From positions 53,147 to 117,146 of the forward strand of contig NZFO01000004.1 in assembly GCA_002690705.1 (NCBI GenBank): a stretch of DNA of 64,000 bases, in the 5' to 3' direction. The position numbers and the translations under genes are program-made. Each line of letters starts with the position of its first letter. Position 1 is the stretch's first letter. The DNA is from Magnetovibrio sp. (GTDB lineage: Bacteria; Pseudomonadota; Alphaproteobacteria; Rhodospirillales; Casp-alpha2). This document shows positions 1 to 8,953 of the stretch, piece by piece. The notes below the pieces were generated by a model that had not been told where the DNA came from, made no database searches, and worked only from the letters and a program-made list of their open reading frames with translations.

Positions 1-356
1 ATTTTTCGCGAACTTGGGCTTATAAAATTATTAGGATCACACGTTAAGAAGCGGCTTTAGCGTAAAAATTTTTATCCTTAGGGTGGCGCCAAGATTAAGA
101 CCGAAATAGGCATCACTGCCCATAAAATTACCATCGGCTCTAAAAAAATCGGGTATTTGAGTTAACAAGTGTAGAGAGCTCCATGAAAAACTTTAGTATC
201 AGAAAGTAAACACTAAATCCCCGATTTTTAAAAATTGCCGCTTATAATGCTTTGATATAGAGCGCAAATTATTAAATGAAATTGTGCTTCGTTTATACTC
301 GTAATACGCTAGGTCACTCCAAAATTTTTTGAAACAGTGTACGAGGGAATTTTTGA
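1..356. other. Non-coding leader before the secretion operon
   Basis: I see no convincing gene here. The stretch is AT-rich and probably holds the promoter of the type I secretion genes that follow. A GAGGGA ribosome-binding site sits just before the ATG at 357. Confidence 0.4.
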
Positions 357-2252
357 ATGGGCGAGCTTTGGAGGCGATTTCGGGGCGCACCTGTCTTGAC
401 CGCGGAATTGGTCATCGCGTCGCTTTTCATCAATATTTTGGCGCTTGCGCAGCCACTTTTTGTTATGCAGGTTCTCAACCGTTACGTGGCACATGGCGTG
501 GACGCAACGCTTATAACTCTCACCACTGGTGTGCTATTCGCACTAATTATGGAATTCGCATTCAGACAATCTCGTATGCATCTAGCCCGCGGTATCAGTG
601 TCCTACCAGATGAGAAAACAGCCATTGATGGTTATGCAGTGCTGACTATGGCCAAGACTGGTGCGGTTGAGCAATTACCACCGGAGACAAGGCGAGAGGT
701 AGTAAATGGCGCACAAGCTATCGAGACGGCTTATAATGCTAACAATGTGACAACCGTTCTCGATGTACCATTCGCACTCGTATTTGTCTTTGCACTTTAT
801 CTTTTGGAACCAACAATCGCCTATGTTGTTGTCGCATTTTTAGTCATTGTTTTCGCTGCTGGTGTAATTGGTGCAATTAGTATGCAGCAAATGACCGCAG
901 AGGTACAGCAAGCCTCTAATGTTGGCAGCGCACTTGTAAGCACGGCAAGCCGAGAGGTAGATACTATTCGTTGCTTCAATGCCGGAGATTTTCTGCGTCG
1001 AACATGGCGAGACCATGTTTATCAAGTCCAATCTTTACGCCGGAATGTCACTAGTCGGCAGGGGCTTGTTCAAACGATAACGCAAAGTGCTAATGGTTTT
1101 TTGGGTGTGGCCGTGATTACTACGGGTGCGCTCCTCGTTGTCATGGGTGAATTAGATGTTGGTGTCATGATTGGTGCTAATATAATGGCTGGAAAAGCAC
1201 TTCAGCCTATCAGCAAGTTTTCACAGTTAGGCGCCAGTTTCGCCAAAGCGAAGCAATCATTGGAGATGTTCTCAAAACTTATGCAAGCGCCTTTAGAGCC
1301 AAGTAGTGGATCTGCGCTCCGTGAGTATTCAGGTGCTCTAGAATTGCGGGACTTGGCGTTTAACTATCAAGGTGCGCCGACACCTATTTTTGAATCGCTC
1401 AATCTTTGTCTAGAGTCGGGCTCGGTACTTGTGGTCTGCGGAGCTAATGGATCTGGAAAGACTACTTTGGCACGCTTGTTTATGGGGCTTGTTGAGCCAG
1501 CTCGAGGTCAAGTATTGATTGATGGTTTGGATCTCAAACAAGTCGCGCCTGAATGGTGGAGAAAGCAAGTTGTTTACTTGCCTCAAGAACCGGCTTTACT
1601 CAACGCTACAATCGGCGAGAACTTAAAAATCAACAATCCAGAAATCGATGAAACGGAACTAAATGCTATTGTTGATGAATGCGGTTTGCGGCGATTTTTG
1701 GATGAAAGTGCGGACGGCTACGATACGCAAGTAGCTGAGAACGGGTGGCGTCTATCTGAGGGGATACGTCGGCGTATTGCATTGGCACGTGCTCTAACAA
1801 CCTCTGGAATGCTGGTCGTTATTGATGAGCCAACAGAGAGTTTAGATGCGGAGGGCGCTAAGGCCGTCCATAAAATATTAGCAAAATTGGCTCAAGGTGG
1901 CCGGACGATTATTATCATGTCGCACGACCCGAATATAGTGAAAGGTCTACATGGAGTTCTTGATCTCAATGAGAAACCCACACCCAAATTAACTTTTGTC
2001 GGGCAATCCATGCCACAACCGTCAGCATCCACTGAAAAACCAACTGTTCCCCGAGCTAATCCAGATTTAAAGACGACAGAACAAAGCGTAAAAATATCAG
2101 AACGAGCAGTTTCCTCGCAGGAACTGGATACAGGGTCACTAGAAAAAGCAGCTCCTAATTCAGTCAGCGGGAAAGATGAGTTGATTGAAAACCCGGAGTT
2201 AAAAAATGATGACAAACGAGGCTCTATTTCAAGTAAAAATGGAGGCGATTAA
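357..2252 (+). CDS. Type I secretion ABC transporter, ATPase/permease (PrtD/LapB-like)
   Basis: An inner-membrane ABC exporter of the type I secretion class, 631 aa. The N-terminal half (about residues 10-300) has hydrophobic membrane segments. The nucleotide-binding domain follows, with Walker A GANGSGKTT near residues 363-371, a signature motif reading LSEGIRRR rather than LSGGQ near 466, and Walker B VVIDEP near 484. A hydrophilic tail of about 80 residues rich in Ser, Glu and Lys follows the ATPase domain; this is unusual and has no assigned role. The ATG at 357 is preceded by GAGGGA. The stop overlaps the start of the HlyD-type partner by one base, so the two are co-translated. The exported substrate is not evident, and no TolC-type outer-membrane partner lies in the window. 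Confidence 0.85.
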   Translation: MGELWRRFRGAPVLTAELVIASLFINILALAQPLFVMQVLNRYVAHGVDATLITLTTGVLFALIMEFAFRQSRMHLARGISVLPDEKTAIDGYAVLTMAKTGAVEQLPPETRREVVNGAQAIETAYNANNVTTVLDVPFALVFVFALYLLEPTIAYVVVAFLVIVFAAGVIGAISMQQMTAEVQQASNVGSALVSTASREVDTIRCFNAGDFLRRTWRDHVYQVQSLRRNVTSRQGLVQTITQSANGFLGVAVITTGALLVVMGELDVGVMIGANIMAGKALQPISKFSQLGASFAKAKQSLEMFSKLMQAPLEPSSGSALREYSGALELRDLAFNYQGAPTPIFESLNLCLESGSVLVVCGANGSGKTTLARLFMGLVEPARGQVLIDGLDLKQVAPEWWRKQVVYLPQEPALLNATIGENLKINNPEIDETELNAIVDECGLRRFLDESADGYDTQVAENGWRLSEGIRRRIALARALTTSGMLVVIDEPTESLDAEGAKAVHKILAKLAQGGRTIIIMSHDPNIVKGLHGVLDLNEKPTPKLTFVGQSMPQPSASTEKPTVPRANPDLKTTEQSVKISERAVSSQELDTGSLEKAAPNSVSGKDELIENPELKNDDKRGSISSKNGGD

Positions 2253-3559
2253 TGAGTGACCTTCCTCAAGATGTAAGTGTGACGGCTCCCTCCGAGCGAG
2301 TTGGCTCATCGGCGCATTTAACGTTTCTTATGTGTTCCGTAATTGTTGCTGGTTTTGGTACTTGGGCAAGTTTGAGCCCAATCGATATTGTCAGTATGGC
2401 GACGGGCGAGGTCATCCCCTCAACCCAAGTAAAAACGATCCAGCATCTAGAAGGTGGGATCGTTCGTAAAATCTTAGTGCGGGAAGGGGAGAATATAAAA
2501 AAAGGCGAGGCACTTATTGTTTTAGAACCTACCGCTAGCGGTGCCGACGTGGGTGAACTGTTAGTTCGCCTAAATTCATTGCGTGTTGATGAGGTCCGGA
2601 TTAGCGGTTTAATAAAAGGGGAGAAGATGCCGTTGTTTCCAAGCGATTTAGAGACGGCTGAACCTGCTCTTGTAAATCAAGCTGCCGCGCAGTTCAGGTC
2701 GCAAATAGCCCGCCATAAGAGTGAGGTTTTACGTCAGCAACAAGCTACGATCCAACGTGACCAAGAGATAAATGAGATCACAACGCGGATTAAAAACCAG
2801 CGTCGAAGTCTGAAGTTGGTGGGCGAGCAAATTGGTATTAGTGAAGCCTTATTAAAAGATAATCTAACGAATCGATTTAAGCATTTAGATTTATTGAAAG
2901 AGGCAGAAAAATTAGAGGGTGGTATTGCTGCGGATTCCGCGGGGCTGGCACGTGCGCGCTCGGCACTTAAGGAGGCAAAAGCTGAGCTCTTAAATATCAA
3001 AAGCGTATTCGACGATGAAAATCAGCGAGCCTTGAATGAGGCTCGCGTGAGCCTCGGCGAGTTAATGGAGCGTGTAAAAAAATTTAAGGATAACTTGGCG
3101 CGGACTACAGTTCGTGCACCGGTTGATGGTGTTGTAAAAACTTTACATGTGGTAACGGTTGGCGGAGTTATCCGGCCTGGCGACCCAATAGCCGAGCTTG
3201 TGCCAGCTGGTGATAAATTGATTATTGAAGCTCAACTGCCCACCAGTGATATTGGCTACGTTGCAACAGGGCAGCATGCTGTGGTCAAATTGGCCTCTGC
3301 GGATGGAATGCGGTTTGGGGGGCTTAACGGTACTGTAATTGGAATCAGTCCTGATACACTGACTACTCCCGAGGGAATGCCATTCTATAAAGTACGGATT
3401 ATTACCGATAAAGGGTACTTCGAAAAAGGCGATGCCAGATATAATCTATTTCCCGGCATGCAAATGGCTGTCAGTATTGTTACTGGGGATAGGACTGTTA
3501 TGGCATATATACTGGGGCCAATAGCCAGTTCGCTGTCAGACGCAAACAAAGAGCGATAA
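2252..3559 (+). CDS. HlyD-family membrane fusion protein of type I secretion
   Basis: The periplasmic adaptor that links the ABC exporter to an outer-membrane channel, 435 aa. There is one N-terminal membrane segment (about residues 22-48), then a lipoyl-like half motif around HLEGGIVRKILVREGE. A long Arg/Glu-rich coiled coil covers about residues 130-280. The second lipoyl half is near APVDGVVKTL, followed by a beta-barrel C-terminal domain. Order and length match the HlyD/PrtE/LapC family. It starts on the last base of the ATPase stop codon (TAATG), which indicates tight translational coupling. It ends 24 bases before the converging gene at 3583-3816. Confidence 0.87.
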   Translation: MSDLPQDVSVTAPSERVGSSAHLTFLMCSVIVAGFGTWASLSPIDIVSMATGEVIPSTQVKTIQHLEGGIVRKILVREGENIKKGEALIVLEPTASGADVGELLVRLNSLRVDEVRISGLIKGEKMPLFPSDLETAEPALVNQAAAQFRSQIARHKSEVLRQQQATIQRDQEINEITTRIKNQRRSLKLVGEQIGISEALLKDNLTNRFKHLDLLKEAEKLEGGIAADSAGLARARSALKEAKAELLNIKSVFDDENQRALNEARVSLGELMERVKKFKDNLARTTVRAPVDGVVKTLHVVTVGGVIRPGDPIAELVPAGDKLIIEAQLPTSDIGYVATGQHAVVKLASADGMRFGGLNGTVIGISPDTLTTPEGMPFYKVRIITDKGYFEKGDARYNLFPGMQMAVSIVTGDRTVMAYILGPIASSLSDANKER

Positions 3560-3582
3560 TACACAACATTTATTGCAAAAAA

Positions 3583-3816
3583 CTACCCGCCGAGTATTGA
3601 ACGATCTAATTGCACTCCTTTATCGCAGGTATCACAGATTACGATAGCAGCTATAAAGGCGCCTTTGGCAGACGCTGGGTCGCCGTCCTTTGGAACGGTG
3701 CCGTATCGATCCCATACTTTAATGGTTAATTCTAAGGGATCACAATTCTCAAGGCCTTCGACGTTGTAGAAATTCAAGAAGTCCGTATTTACACTTCTCT
3801 CTAATATACGGGCCAT
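3583..3816 (-). CDS. Hypothetical protein, 77 aa
   Basis: I do not recognise this protein. It is 77 aa, acidic, with no signal peptide or membrane segment, and has a C-terminal pair of cysteines in ICDTCDKG. The ATG at 3816 has a good GGGAG ribosome-binding site. It lies one base after the stop of the 178-aa gene upstream, so the two form a probable two-gene operon. The pair runs towards the type I secretion genes. It could encode a substrate or accessory factor of that system, but nothing in the sequence shows this. Confidence 0.6.
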   Translation of the reverse strand: MARILERSVNTDFLNFYNVEGLENCDPLELTIKVWDRYGTVPKDGDPASAKGAFIAAIVICDTCDKGVQLDRSILGG

Positions 3817-3817
3817 T

Positions 3818-4354
3818 TTACATCTCCCACGTAAAGTTTAAAATAAATTCGTGGAAATTAGCTGTGTCATCCTTGGAAGCTCCAAGAATTCTATACCCAA
3901 ACTCCTGATCTTGGATCAGGGTCCGATTGCCAGCCCAATGGTTGCTCAAGTTGTGGCTGGATACGACATAGACTGGGCTTTGGTTAAGAATTATCCCAGT
4001 GTCCGGTCCGAGCCGTGAATTGATGGGACGAGGCGTTCTCCAATCGGCAACTATTTCAGCGTTAGGCTCGAGGCTATTGAGCACCAAGGCCCTTTGCAAC
4101 CACCAAGAGTGCGAGGCGCCCGTCATGAGTGTACCAGCAGGAAAAGTGCACATAATAGCGTGACAGTGTTCCCCGCTAATACCGAAACTTGCCAACACTG
4201 CATCATCAATATTGATGCTGCACGTCCCATACGGTTGGCCATCCTGAAGTTTTTCATCGGCTTCACCGGCGGTTATGAGCTCCGGTTGTGACCACTCGAG
4301 ACCCCGCAGTGTCTCGTGATCGAATACTGGTATTGGAAAACGGACATAAGCCAT
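3818..4354 (-). CDS. Hypothetical protein, 178 aa
   Basis: I do not recognise this protein. It is 178 aa and soluble, with no signal peptide and no glycine-rich RTX repeats. A histidine- and tryptophan-rich centre includes HCHAIMC and HSWWLQRA. AGGGGAGA lies at proper distance before the ATG. It is the first gene of a probable two-gene minus-strand unit with the 77-aa protein. Its upstream region is shared, divergently, with the methyltransferase operon and contains a 46-bp direct repeat. Confidence 0.6.
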   Translation of the reverse strand: MAYVRFPIPVFDHETLRGLEWSQPELITAGEADEKLQDGQPYGTCSINIDDAVLASFGISGEHCHAIMCTFPAGTLMTGASHSWWLQRALVLNSLEPNAEIVADWRTPRPINSRLGPDTGIILNQSPVYVVSSHNLSNHWAGNRTLIQDQEFGYRILGASKDDTANFHEFILNFTWEM

Positions 4355-4400
4355 GTCGTGATCTCCCCTAGTGTCAAAACTTGTAGCAAGTACATCCCTG

Positions 4401-4542
4401 CATTAATTGCATATTAGCCAACCCTTGAAGATGATCCAAGGATTTCCTTAAACGCCCTGTGCTAATGACCCGTAGCCCGCAACGCGTACAACCTAACATT
4501 AGTTACATGTTAGCCAACCCTTAAACGTGATCCAAGGATTTC
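4401..4542. repeat. Diverged 46-bp direct repeat, period 96 bp
   Basis: Two copies, at 4401-4446 and 4497-4542, share the core TTAGCCAACCCTT and TGATCCAAGGATTTC with few mismatches. Weaker similarity continues downstream, which suggests an old tandem duplication of about 96 bp. The repeat lies in the divergent intergenic region between the unknown minus-strand pair and the methyltransferase operon. It could be a doubled regulatory site. A similar ACCCTTGAAACGAT occurs at 19060-19073, upstream of the molybdopterin oxidoreductase, which could be chance. Confidence 0.6.
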
Positions 4543-4768
4543 GTTCAATTGATCTATGCTGCCCGTGCATAACACTATGTGTTTTTTTTAAATGATGCCA
4601 CGATTAAAAAATAATATATTATTAATTGGGACGTTTAACGTGACTAATGGGTGTATATAGTGTTTGGCGGGTATAATATCAGCGAGACATCGAGGAACAT
4701 CCAATGTATGGTTGTATCGGTCGATGTTTTGTCGAAGTTGCATTAATGATAAAAAAGAGAGGTTTAGT

Positions 4769-5047
4769 ATGGCTAAATATCAGGTCGTACGGTGGCAAGA
4801 AATCCCATCCTTGGTTGAAGCGAAGGATGGAAATGGCGTTAAAAAAATACAGTTAAGTGATAAGTTTCAGGCGCTTATTGATGAGGCAGCCATGCGCCGA
4901 GAGCTTGCAGGAACAGATGCTTACCTTGAGGAGTGGAACAAGACTAAAGCTGAGGAACGTGATGGCGATGCGGAAACGGTGGTCAAGATAGTTGCTGATG
5001 AGATCGAGGTACGGTTTGCTGAAATTCGCGATGAAGTTCTGAGTTGA
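4769..5047 (+). CDS. PF13769 'virulence factor' family small protein
   Basis: A 92-aa soluble protein resembling the alphaproteobacterial family annotated as 'virulence factor' (PF13769). It opens MAKYQVVRWQEIP, has a central DKFQALIDEAAMRRELAGTD segment, and then YLEEWNK. The ATG at 4769 has AGAGAGG just upstream and is preferred to an upstream TTG. The family name says little about function. From memory, members often sit beside MetF, methyltetrahydrofolate methyltransferase and corrinoid genes in marine alphaproteobacteria, which is the context here. A role as a small accessory factor of one-carbon methyl transfer is inferred from context only. Confidence 0.75.
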   Translation: MAKYQVVRWQEIPSLVEAKDGNGVKKIQLSDKFQALIDEAAMRRELAGTDAYLEEWNKTKAEERDGDAETVVKIVADEIEVRFAEIRDEVLS

Positions 5048-5094
5048 AGTATGATTTCGACTAGAGGGTTGAAAAGGTAAGGATTCTGAATAAA

Positions 5095-5122
5095 TTGACA
5101 AATAATATATTTACGATATTTT
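5095..5122 (+). promoter_or_regulatory. Candidate sigma-70 promoter
   Basis: TTGACA at 5095-5100 and TATTTT at 5117-5122 are separated by 16 bp in an AT-rich stretch. Transcription would start near 5129. If real, it would be an internal promoter, and the next gene would be leaderless or would start at the ATG at 5141 or 5150. The match was made by eye. Confidence 0.3.
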
Positions 5123-5128
5123 TTGCCG

Positions 5129-5824
5129 ATGTTACAGGATATGCAAGTTATGGATAATGCAGACGCCGAAATCGTGTCCAGGTGTGGATCATGGGCGTTT
5201 GAAGCCGGGCCGGTGAGTGTTGATCCTGCAAAGATGTTACGGATTCACGGTTATCGCGATTTGGCGAAAGTACGGCCGGCTATTCGTCAAGCAGCCGAAG
5301 ATATAGCGCTGAAGGCCGAGAGAATAATGGCGCCAAAGGCTCAGGCGTGCAGGATAGATGTTGTTGCATACGAGGAAAATAAGCTCACTTTGTCAAATGG
5401 CACGGTCTTTAATGATGTTGATTTCGAGCATGTGCTCGATGGAGCAAGAAGTGTGGTGGCCGTCGTTTTGACAGTTGGGCGTGGTCTTGATGAAGCGGTT
5501 ATTGCTGCTATGGACGAATTTGAGCCATTGGACGCATTATTTTTAGAGACTGCGGGGTGGCTTGGGATTGAAGCCGCGACCAGGAAATTTGTGCAAGATT
5601 TGCAACTTCGTGTAAAAACGGAGAGTGTGCGGGTAACGCGTCGACTTGGACCCGGTTACCAGTACAAGATTGGTGGGCAGCCAGTTAATTGGCCGTTGGA
5701 ACAACAAAGACTTTTATTTGATGTCTTTGAAGGGGTTGATTTGCCGGTAACTCTTATGGAGAGCTGTGCCATGCTTCCAAAAATGTCGCGCTCCGGCCTT
5801 TATGGCCTAACCCTAGTGAATTGA
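5129..5824 (+). CDS. Stand-alone MetH activation-domain-like protein
   Basis: About 231 aa. It resembles the C-terminal activation domain of cobalamin-dependent methionine synthase MetH, which binds S-adenosylmethionine and re-methylates oxidised cobalamin. The C-terminal part has RRLGPGYQYKIGG, recalling the RPxPGY SAM-binding loop, then WPLEQQRLLFDVF and a final SGLYGL segment. No methyl-transfer or B12-binding domain is attached, so it must act on a separate corrinoid protein. The start is uncertain: no good ribosome-binding site precedes the ATG at 5129, and those at 5141 and 5150 are alternatives. It heads the methyltransferase genes and could be a reactivation or repair partner for the corrinoid proteins at 8235 or 23426. 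Confidence 0.7.
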   Translation: MLQDMQVMDNADAEIVSRCGSWAFEAGPVSVDPAKMLRIHGYRDLAKVRPAIRQAAEDIALKAERIMAPKAQACRIDVVAYEENKLTLSNGTVFNDVDFEHVLDGARSVVAVVLTVGRGLDEAVIAAMDEFEPLDALFLETAGWLGIEAATRKFVQDLQLRVKTESVRVTRRLGPGYQYKIGGQPVNWPLEQQRLLFDVFEGVDLPVTLMESCAMLPKMSRSGLYGLTLVN

Positions 5825-5985
5825 CGAGAGGGGCTACGGACTCAGTTTGAAACAACTTTGACTTCGGGAGGTCAGATCGAGGCCCAACCCCGACTTTATT
5901 GATACAGGAGTTTAAAGAGTTGTCGTTATTTTAATTTGGTGCAGTGCGGTAATTATCAGAAACAAAGGGAATTGGAAGATTAAAA

Positions 5986-6981
5986 ATGAAATCAGATAGC
6001 CTCATTGTCATCGGGGAAAATTTTAATAGCACTCGTAAAATTAAGGCGACTAGCCCAAGAGTTGTCGACGAGGAGGGAAAAGCCGGAATCGTTTACACTG
6101 ACTTAGATGGCAACAAGCAATTTTTAGATTGTTCGGACATTATGCCGGACGATCCAGCCGAGCGGCACAGTTTCCAAATTCCGCACATTGCCCAAGCACT
6201 CCGCAATAAAGACATGAATTATATTTCTTGGGCAATTAAGAACCAGGAAGTTCACGGAGCTAATATAATTGATCTTTGTGTAGACGAAATGTCCGTCTAC
6301 CCGGAAGAAAGGCATGAATGGATCAAATGGACCGTGCAAACGGCTCAAACAGTGACGGATAAAATCGTGGCTGTTGACTCCTCCGACTCCACGACAATTT
6401 ATGCTGGCCTTGAGGCGCATGACGGTTCAAAAGGTCGGCCCGCGATTAACTCTTTTAACTTGGAGGATGGACGGCAAGAGCTGGTGCCGATGGCCAAAGA
6501 ACATAACGCGCTATTGTTTGCCAATGCGAGTGGTAACTCTGGCATGCCGCAGAACGCAGAGGAGCGTATTGCCAATCTCGTGACTTGTATGGATATGATG
6601 GATAAAGACGGTATCGAGGTCGAGGATCGTTTTCTTGACCCATTAGTTTTTCCTATTGGAGCCGGCCCAGATTTTGGTAAACATTATCTTGATGCCGTGC
6701 GTGAACTGAGGAAGATGTATCCTGACGTGCATATTTTTGGTGGACATTCCAATGTATCATTTGGATTGCCCAATCGGAAATTAATTAATGAGGTTTTTGT
6801 ATCGCTTTCAATCGTAGCAGGATGTGACTCAATGATGATTGATCCTGTAATGAACGGCGTAGAGGGCCTAACGTCCTTTAAATTCGCTGCCGATGCCTTA
6901 TTCGGGCTAGATGAATATTCCATGAAGTATCTCAAGTTTATCCGTAGTGGGGAAAAAGCCAAGCGCGTGGCTAAACAGTGA
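5986..6981 (+). CDS. Pterin-binding methyltransferase (corrinoid:tetrahydrofolate methyltransferase)
   Basis: 331 aa, of the pterin-binding TIM-barrel family that includes AcsE, the MetH folate domain and CmuB. Such enzymes move a methyl group between a corrinoid protein and tetrahydrofolate. Visible signs are the opening IVIGENFNSTRK, GANIIDLCVDE (the barrel strand with the conserved Asp), DSSDSTTIYAGLEA, and FGGHSNVSFGLPNR near the C-terminus, all typical of methyltetrahydrofolate:corrinoid methyltransferases. It lies 57 bases before the UroD-type methyltransferase and close to the corrinoid protein. In this context it would most likely take methyl groups from the methylated corrinoid to form methyl-THF, the substrate of the MetF-like enzyme encoded downstream. 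Confidence 0.85.
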   Translation: MKSDSLIVIGENFNSTRKIKATSPRVVDEEGKAGIVYTDLDGNKQFLDCSDIMPDDPAERHSFQIPHIAQALRNKDMNYISWAIKNQEVHGANIIDLCVDEMSVYPEERHEWIKWTVQTAQTVTDKIVAVDSSDSTTIYAGLEAHDGSKGRPAINSFNLEDGRQELVPMAKEHNALLFANASGNSGMPQNAEERIANLVTCMDMMDKDGIEVEDRFLDPLVFPIGAGPDFGKHYLDAVRELRKMYPDVHIFGGHSNVSFGLPNRKLINEVFVSLSIVAGCDSMMIDPVMNGVEGLTSFKFAADALFGLDEYSMKYLKFIRSGEKAKRVAKQ

Positions 6982-7037
6982 CGTGAGTGGCGCGATAAGC
7001 TCAGGTCAATTGCACTTAATTTGGGGGGGTTGAAGTC

Positions 7038-8207
7038 ATGAAAGAATTAACATCGAAAGAGAGAGTATGCCGCACTCTCCGCCGCGAACCAGTTGACCGG
7101 GTACCTTTATTTTATCGTATGAAGCACGAGGCAAAAGAGAAATTAGCCCGAGTTTATGGTATTGAAGACACAGCTACTGGTGAGAAACACAATCCAGAGC
7201 TGGAATTCCGGTTGGGCAATGATATCGTTATGTATCAGGTAGGTATCAATGCTCAGTTCTCACACCGTGACATCAAAATTGGTGAAACGTGGTATAACCA
7301 TTTCGGCGTCGGATATGGAAAGAGCGGTTTGCAAGGCCGCACGCCGGAGGAAGAAATCGAGTTTGGTAAAACTCAAGAATATTGGGGACCGGCAAAAGTT
7401 GTTCCAGAAAATTTTCCTTCACATCACCCGGTCACATCGATGGAAGAACTTAAAAATTACACTTGGCCGGACCCGGACGATCCGGAACTCTTGAATCCTA
7501 TTGCAGATATGGTTAAGACTTTTGGCAAGGACTATTTTACGGTTGTGGACTTATCCTCTACTTTAATTGAGGCGGCATACGCACACATTATAGGAACACA
7601 AAATTTTTTCTTACAGATGTTCGACTCGCCGGAACTAATAGACGGCGTATTAGACGGGTTGACAGAATATTACACGGCACTTGGCCGAAAGGCTATCAGC
7701 CTCGGCATCGATTGCATTCGGGTTGGTGATGACGTCGGTGCCCAGCAATCAATGATGATATCCCCGAAGCAATGGCGCCAGCTTGCCAAGCCTCGCCTTG
7801 ACCACATGTTCAAGGAGTTTCGTAAAGAAAATCCAGATATTTTCATTAAACTGCATTCTTGTGGTGATTACTCCCCGATTTTGCCTGACATGGTGGATTT
7901 GGACATTGACCTATCAGGGCTTCTGCAACCAACAGGGGGTAATTTAGAGCAAGCCCAAATAAAGAAGGAATATGGCGATAAATTTGCTCTCTGTGGAGGG
8001 TATGACGTTCAACGTCTTCTTCCTCGTGGAAGTGTTGAGGAAGTTCGTCAAGGTGTCTTGGACGTTATGAAAAATCTGGCTGTTGGCGGCGGGTACATTT
8101 TTTCGCCGTCACACTACATCATGGCTGATGTTCCTATTCAGAATATCTTTTCCATGTTGGAGGCGCAGCGAGACTTTGGAACCTATGGTAAATATCCGCT
8201 GGTTTAG
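7038..8207 (+). CDS. UroD-family corrinoid methyltransferase 1
   Basis: 389 aa, of the uroporphyrinogen decarboxylase superfamily (MtaA/MtbA/CmuA type). These enzymes move methyl groups to or from a corrinoid protein using a zinc-bound thiolate. The zinc motif HxC-Xn-C is complete: His273, Cys275 (LHSCGDY) and Cys319 (LCGGYD). It opens ELTSKERVCRTLRREPVDRVP, typical of the methyltransferase branch, and its partner corrinoid gene lies 27 bases downstream, so heme synthesis is unlikely. It is the probable substrate-specific enzyme that removes the methyl group from the donor. The donor cannot be read from the sequence; the neighbouring arsenite oxidase makes a methylarsenical plausible. Confidence 0.85.
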   Translation: MKELTSKERVCRTLRREPVDRVPLFYRMKHEAKEKLARVYGIEDTATGEKHNPELEFRLGNDIVMYQVGINAQFSHRDIKIGETWYNHFGVGYGKSGLQGRTPEEEIEFGKTQEYWGPAKVVPENFPSHHPVTSMEELKNYTWPDPDDPELLNPIADMVKTFGKDYFTVVDLSSTLIEAAYAHIIGTQNFFLQMFDSPELIDGVLDGLTEYYTALGRKAISLGIDCIRVGDDVGAQQSMMISPKQWRQLAKPRLDHMFKEFRKENPDIFIKLHSCGDYSPILPDMVDLDIDLSGLLQPTGGNLEQAQIKKEYGDKFALCGGYDVQRLLPRGSVEEVRQGVLDVMKNLAVGGGYIFSPSHYIMADVPIQNIFSMLEAQRDFGTYGKYPLV

Positions 8208-8234
8208 GCAGCATTAATTTTAGGAGGATGACGG

Positions 8235-8942
8235 ATGGAAGATCCAGTACTCAAAATCCCTGAAGGCTGGGAGGAACGTGCACCGGAAGGTTGGGAGTGG
8301 CAAACGCTTTGGGAGGCTGTGGAAGAGGGTGATGCCACGTATGCTGATGAACGAACTAAACAGGCTATTGATGCGGGGATTGACCCCCGCGTAATTCTTG
8401 ATGATGGCTTATTTCCGGGTTTTGATTTACAAGCTGATCGCTTTAGCGCATCGGTCATTTTCATCCCGGAAATGCTGATTACGGCACGTGCTATGAAGGC
8501 TGGTTTGGCTTTGATCCGCCCTCTCCTCGCGGCCAATGATGAGAAACCGATCGGTACTTTCGTAATGGGCACAGTGCTCGGTGATATGCATGATATCGGC
8601 CAATCCATCGTTACAATTATGTTGGAGAATGCAGGTTTTAACGTTATCAACTTAGGCACAGATGTCCATCCGGATAAATTCATCGAAACGGCGATTGAAG
8701 AAAAAGCTGACTTGGTAGGGTTTTCTGCTCTTTTGTCGACCACGGTTTACTATCAAAAAGTTACCATTGATGAGTTCGAAAAGGCTGGGCACCGAGATAA
8801 AGTTCATATTCTTATAGGTGGGGCTCCAACCTCCCAAGAATGGGCAGATGAATGTGGTGCTGACGGATGGGGGAAAGATGCGGTCGAAGCCGTGCGGTTA
8901 GCTACCAAGCTGGTTGGTGAACAGCGTGCGGCCTGGACATAA
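8235..8942 (+). CDS. Corrinoid (B12-binding) methyl-carrier protein 1
   Basis: 235 aa, a MtbC/MtaC/MtvC-like methyl carrier. An N-terminal helical cap domain covers about residues 15-100. The cobalamin-binding Rossmann domain follows, with the DxHxxG motif DMHDIG (lower-ligand His119), SALLST and a GGAP loop near residue 195. The first 25 residues are unusual and Trp/Glu-rich (GWEERAPEGWEW). AGGAGG lies just before the ATG. It sits between its probable methyltransferase (7038) and its reductive activator (8954), the classic order for a three-component corrinoid system. Confidence 0.9.
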   Translation: MEDPVLKIPEGWEERAPEGWEWQTLWEAVEEGDATYADERTKQAIDAGIDPRVILDDGLFPGFDLQADRFSASVIFIPEMLITARAMKAGLALIRPLLAANDEKPIGTFVMGTVLGDMHDIGQSIVTIMLENAGFNVINLGTDVHPDKFIETAIEEKADLVGFSALLSTTVYYQKVTIDEFEKAGHRDKVHILIGGAPTSQEWADECGADGWGKDAVEAVRLATKLVGEQRAAWT

Positions 8943-8953
8943 AGGTTGCTTTG

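Noticed and set aside
7038..8207. Reading the UroD-family proteins as uroporphyrinogen decarboxylase (HemE) of heme synthesis
   Set aside because: Both carry the HxC zinc half-motif, lie directly before corrinoid protein genes and match the methyltransferase branch; HemE lacks these marks.
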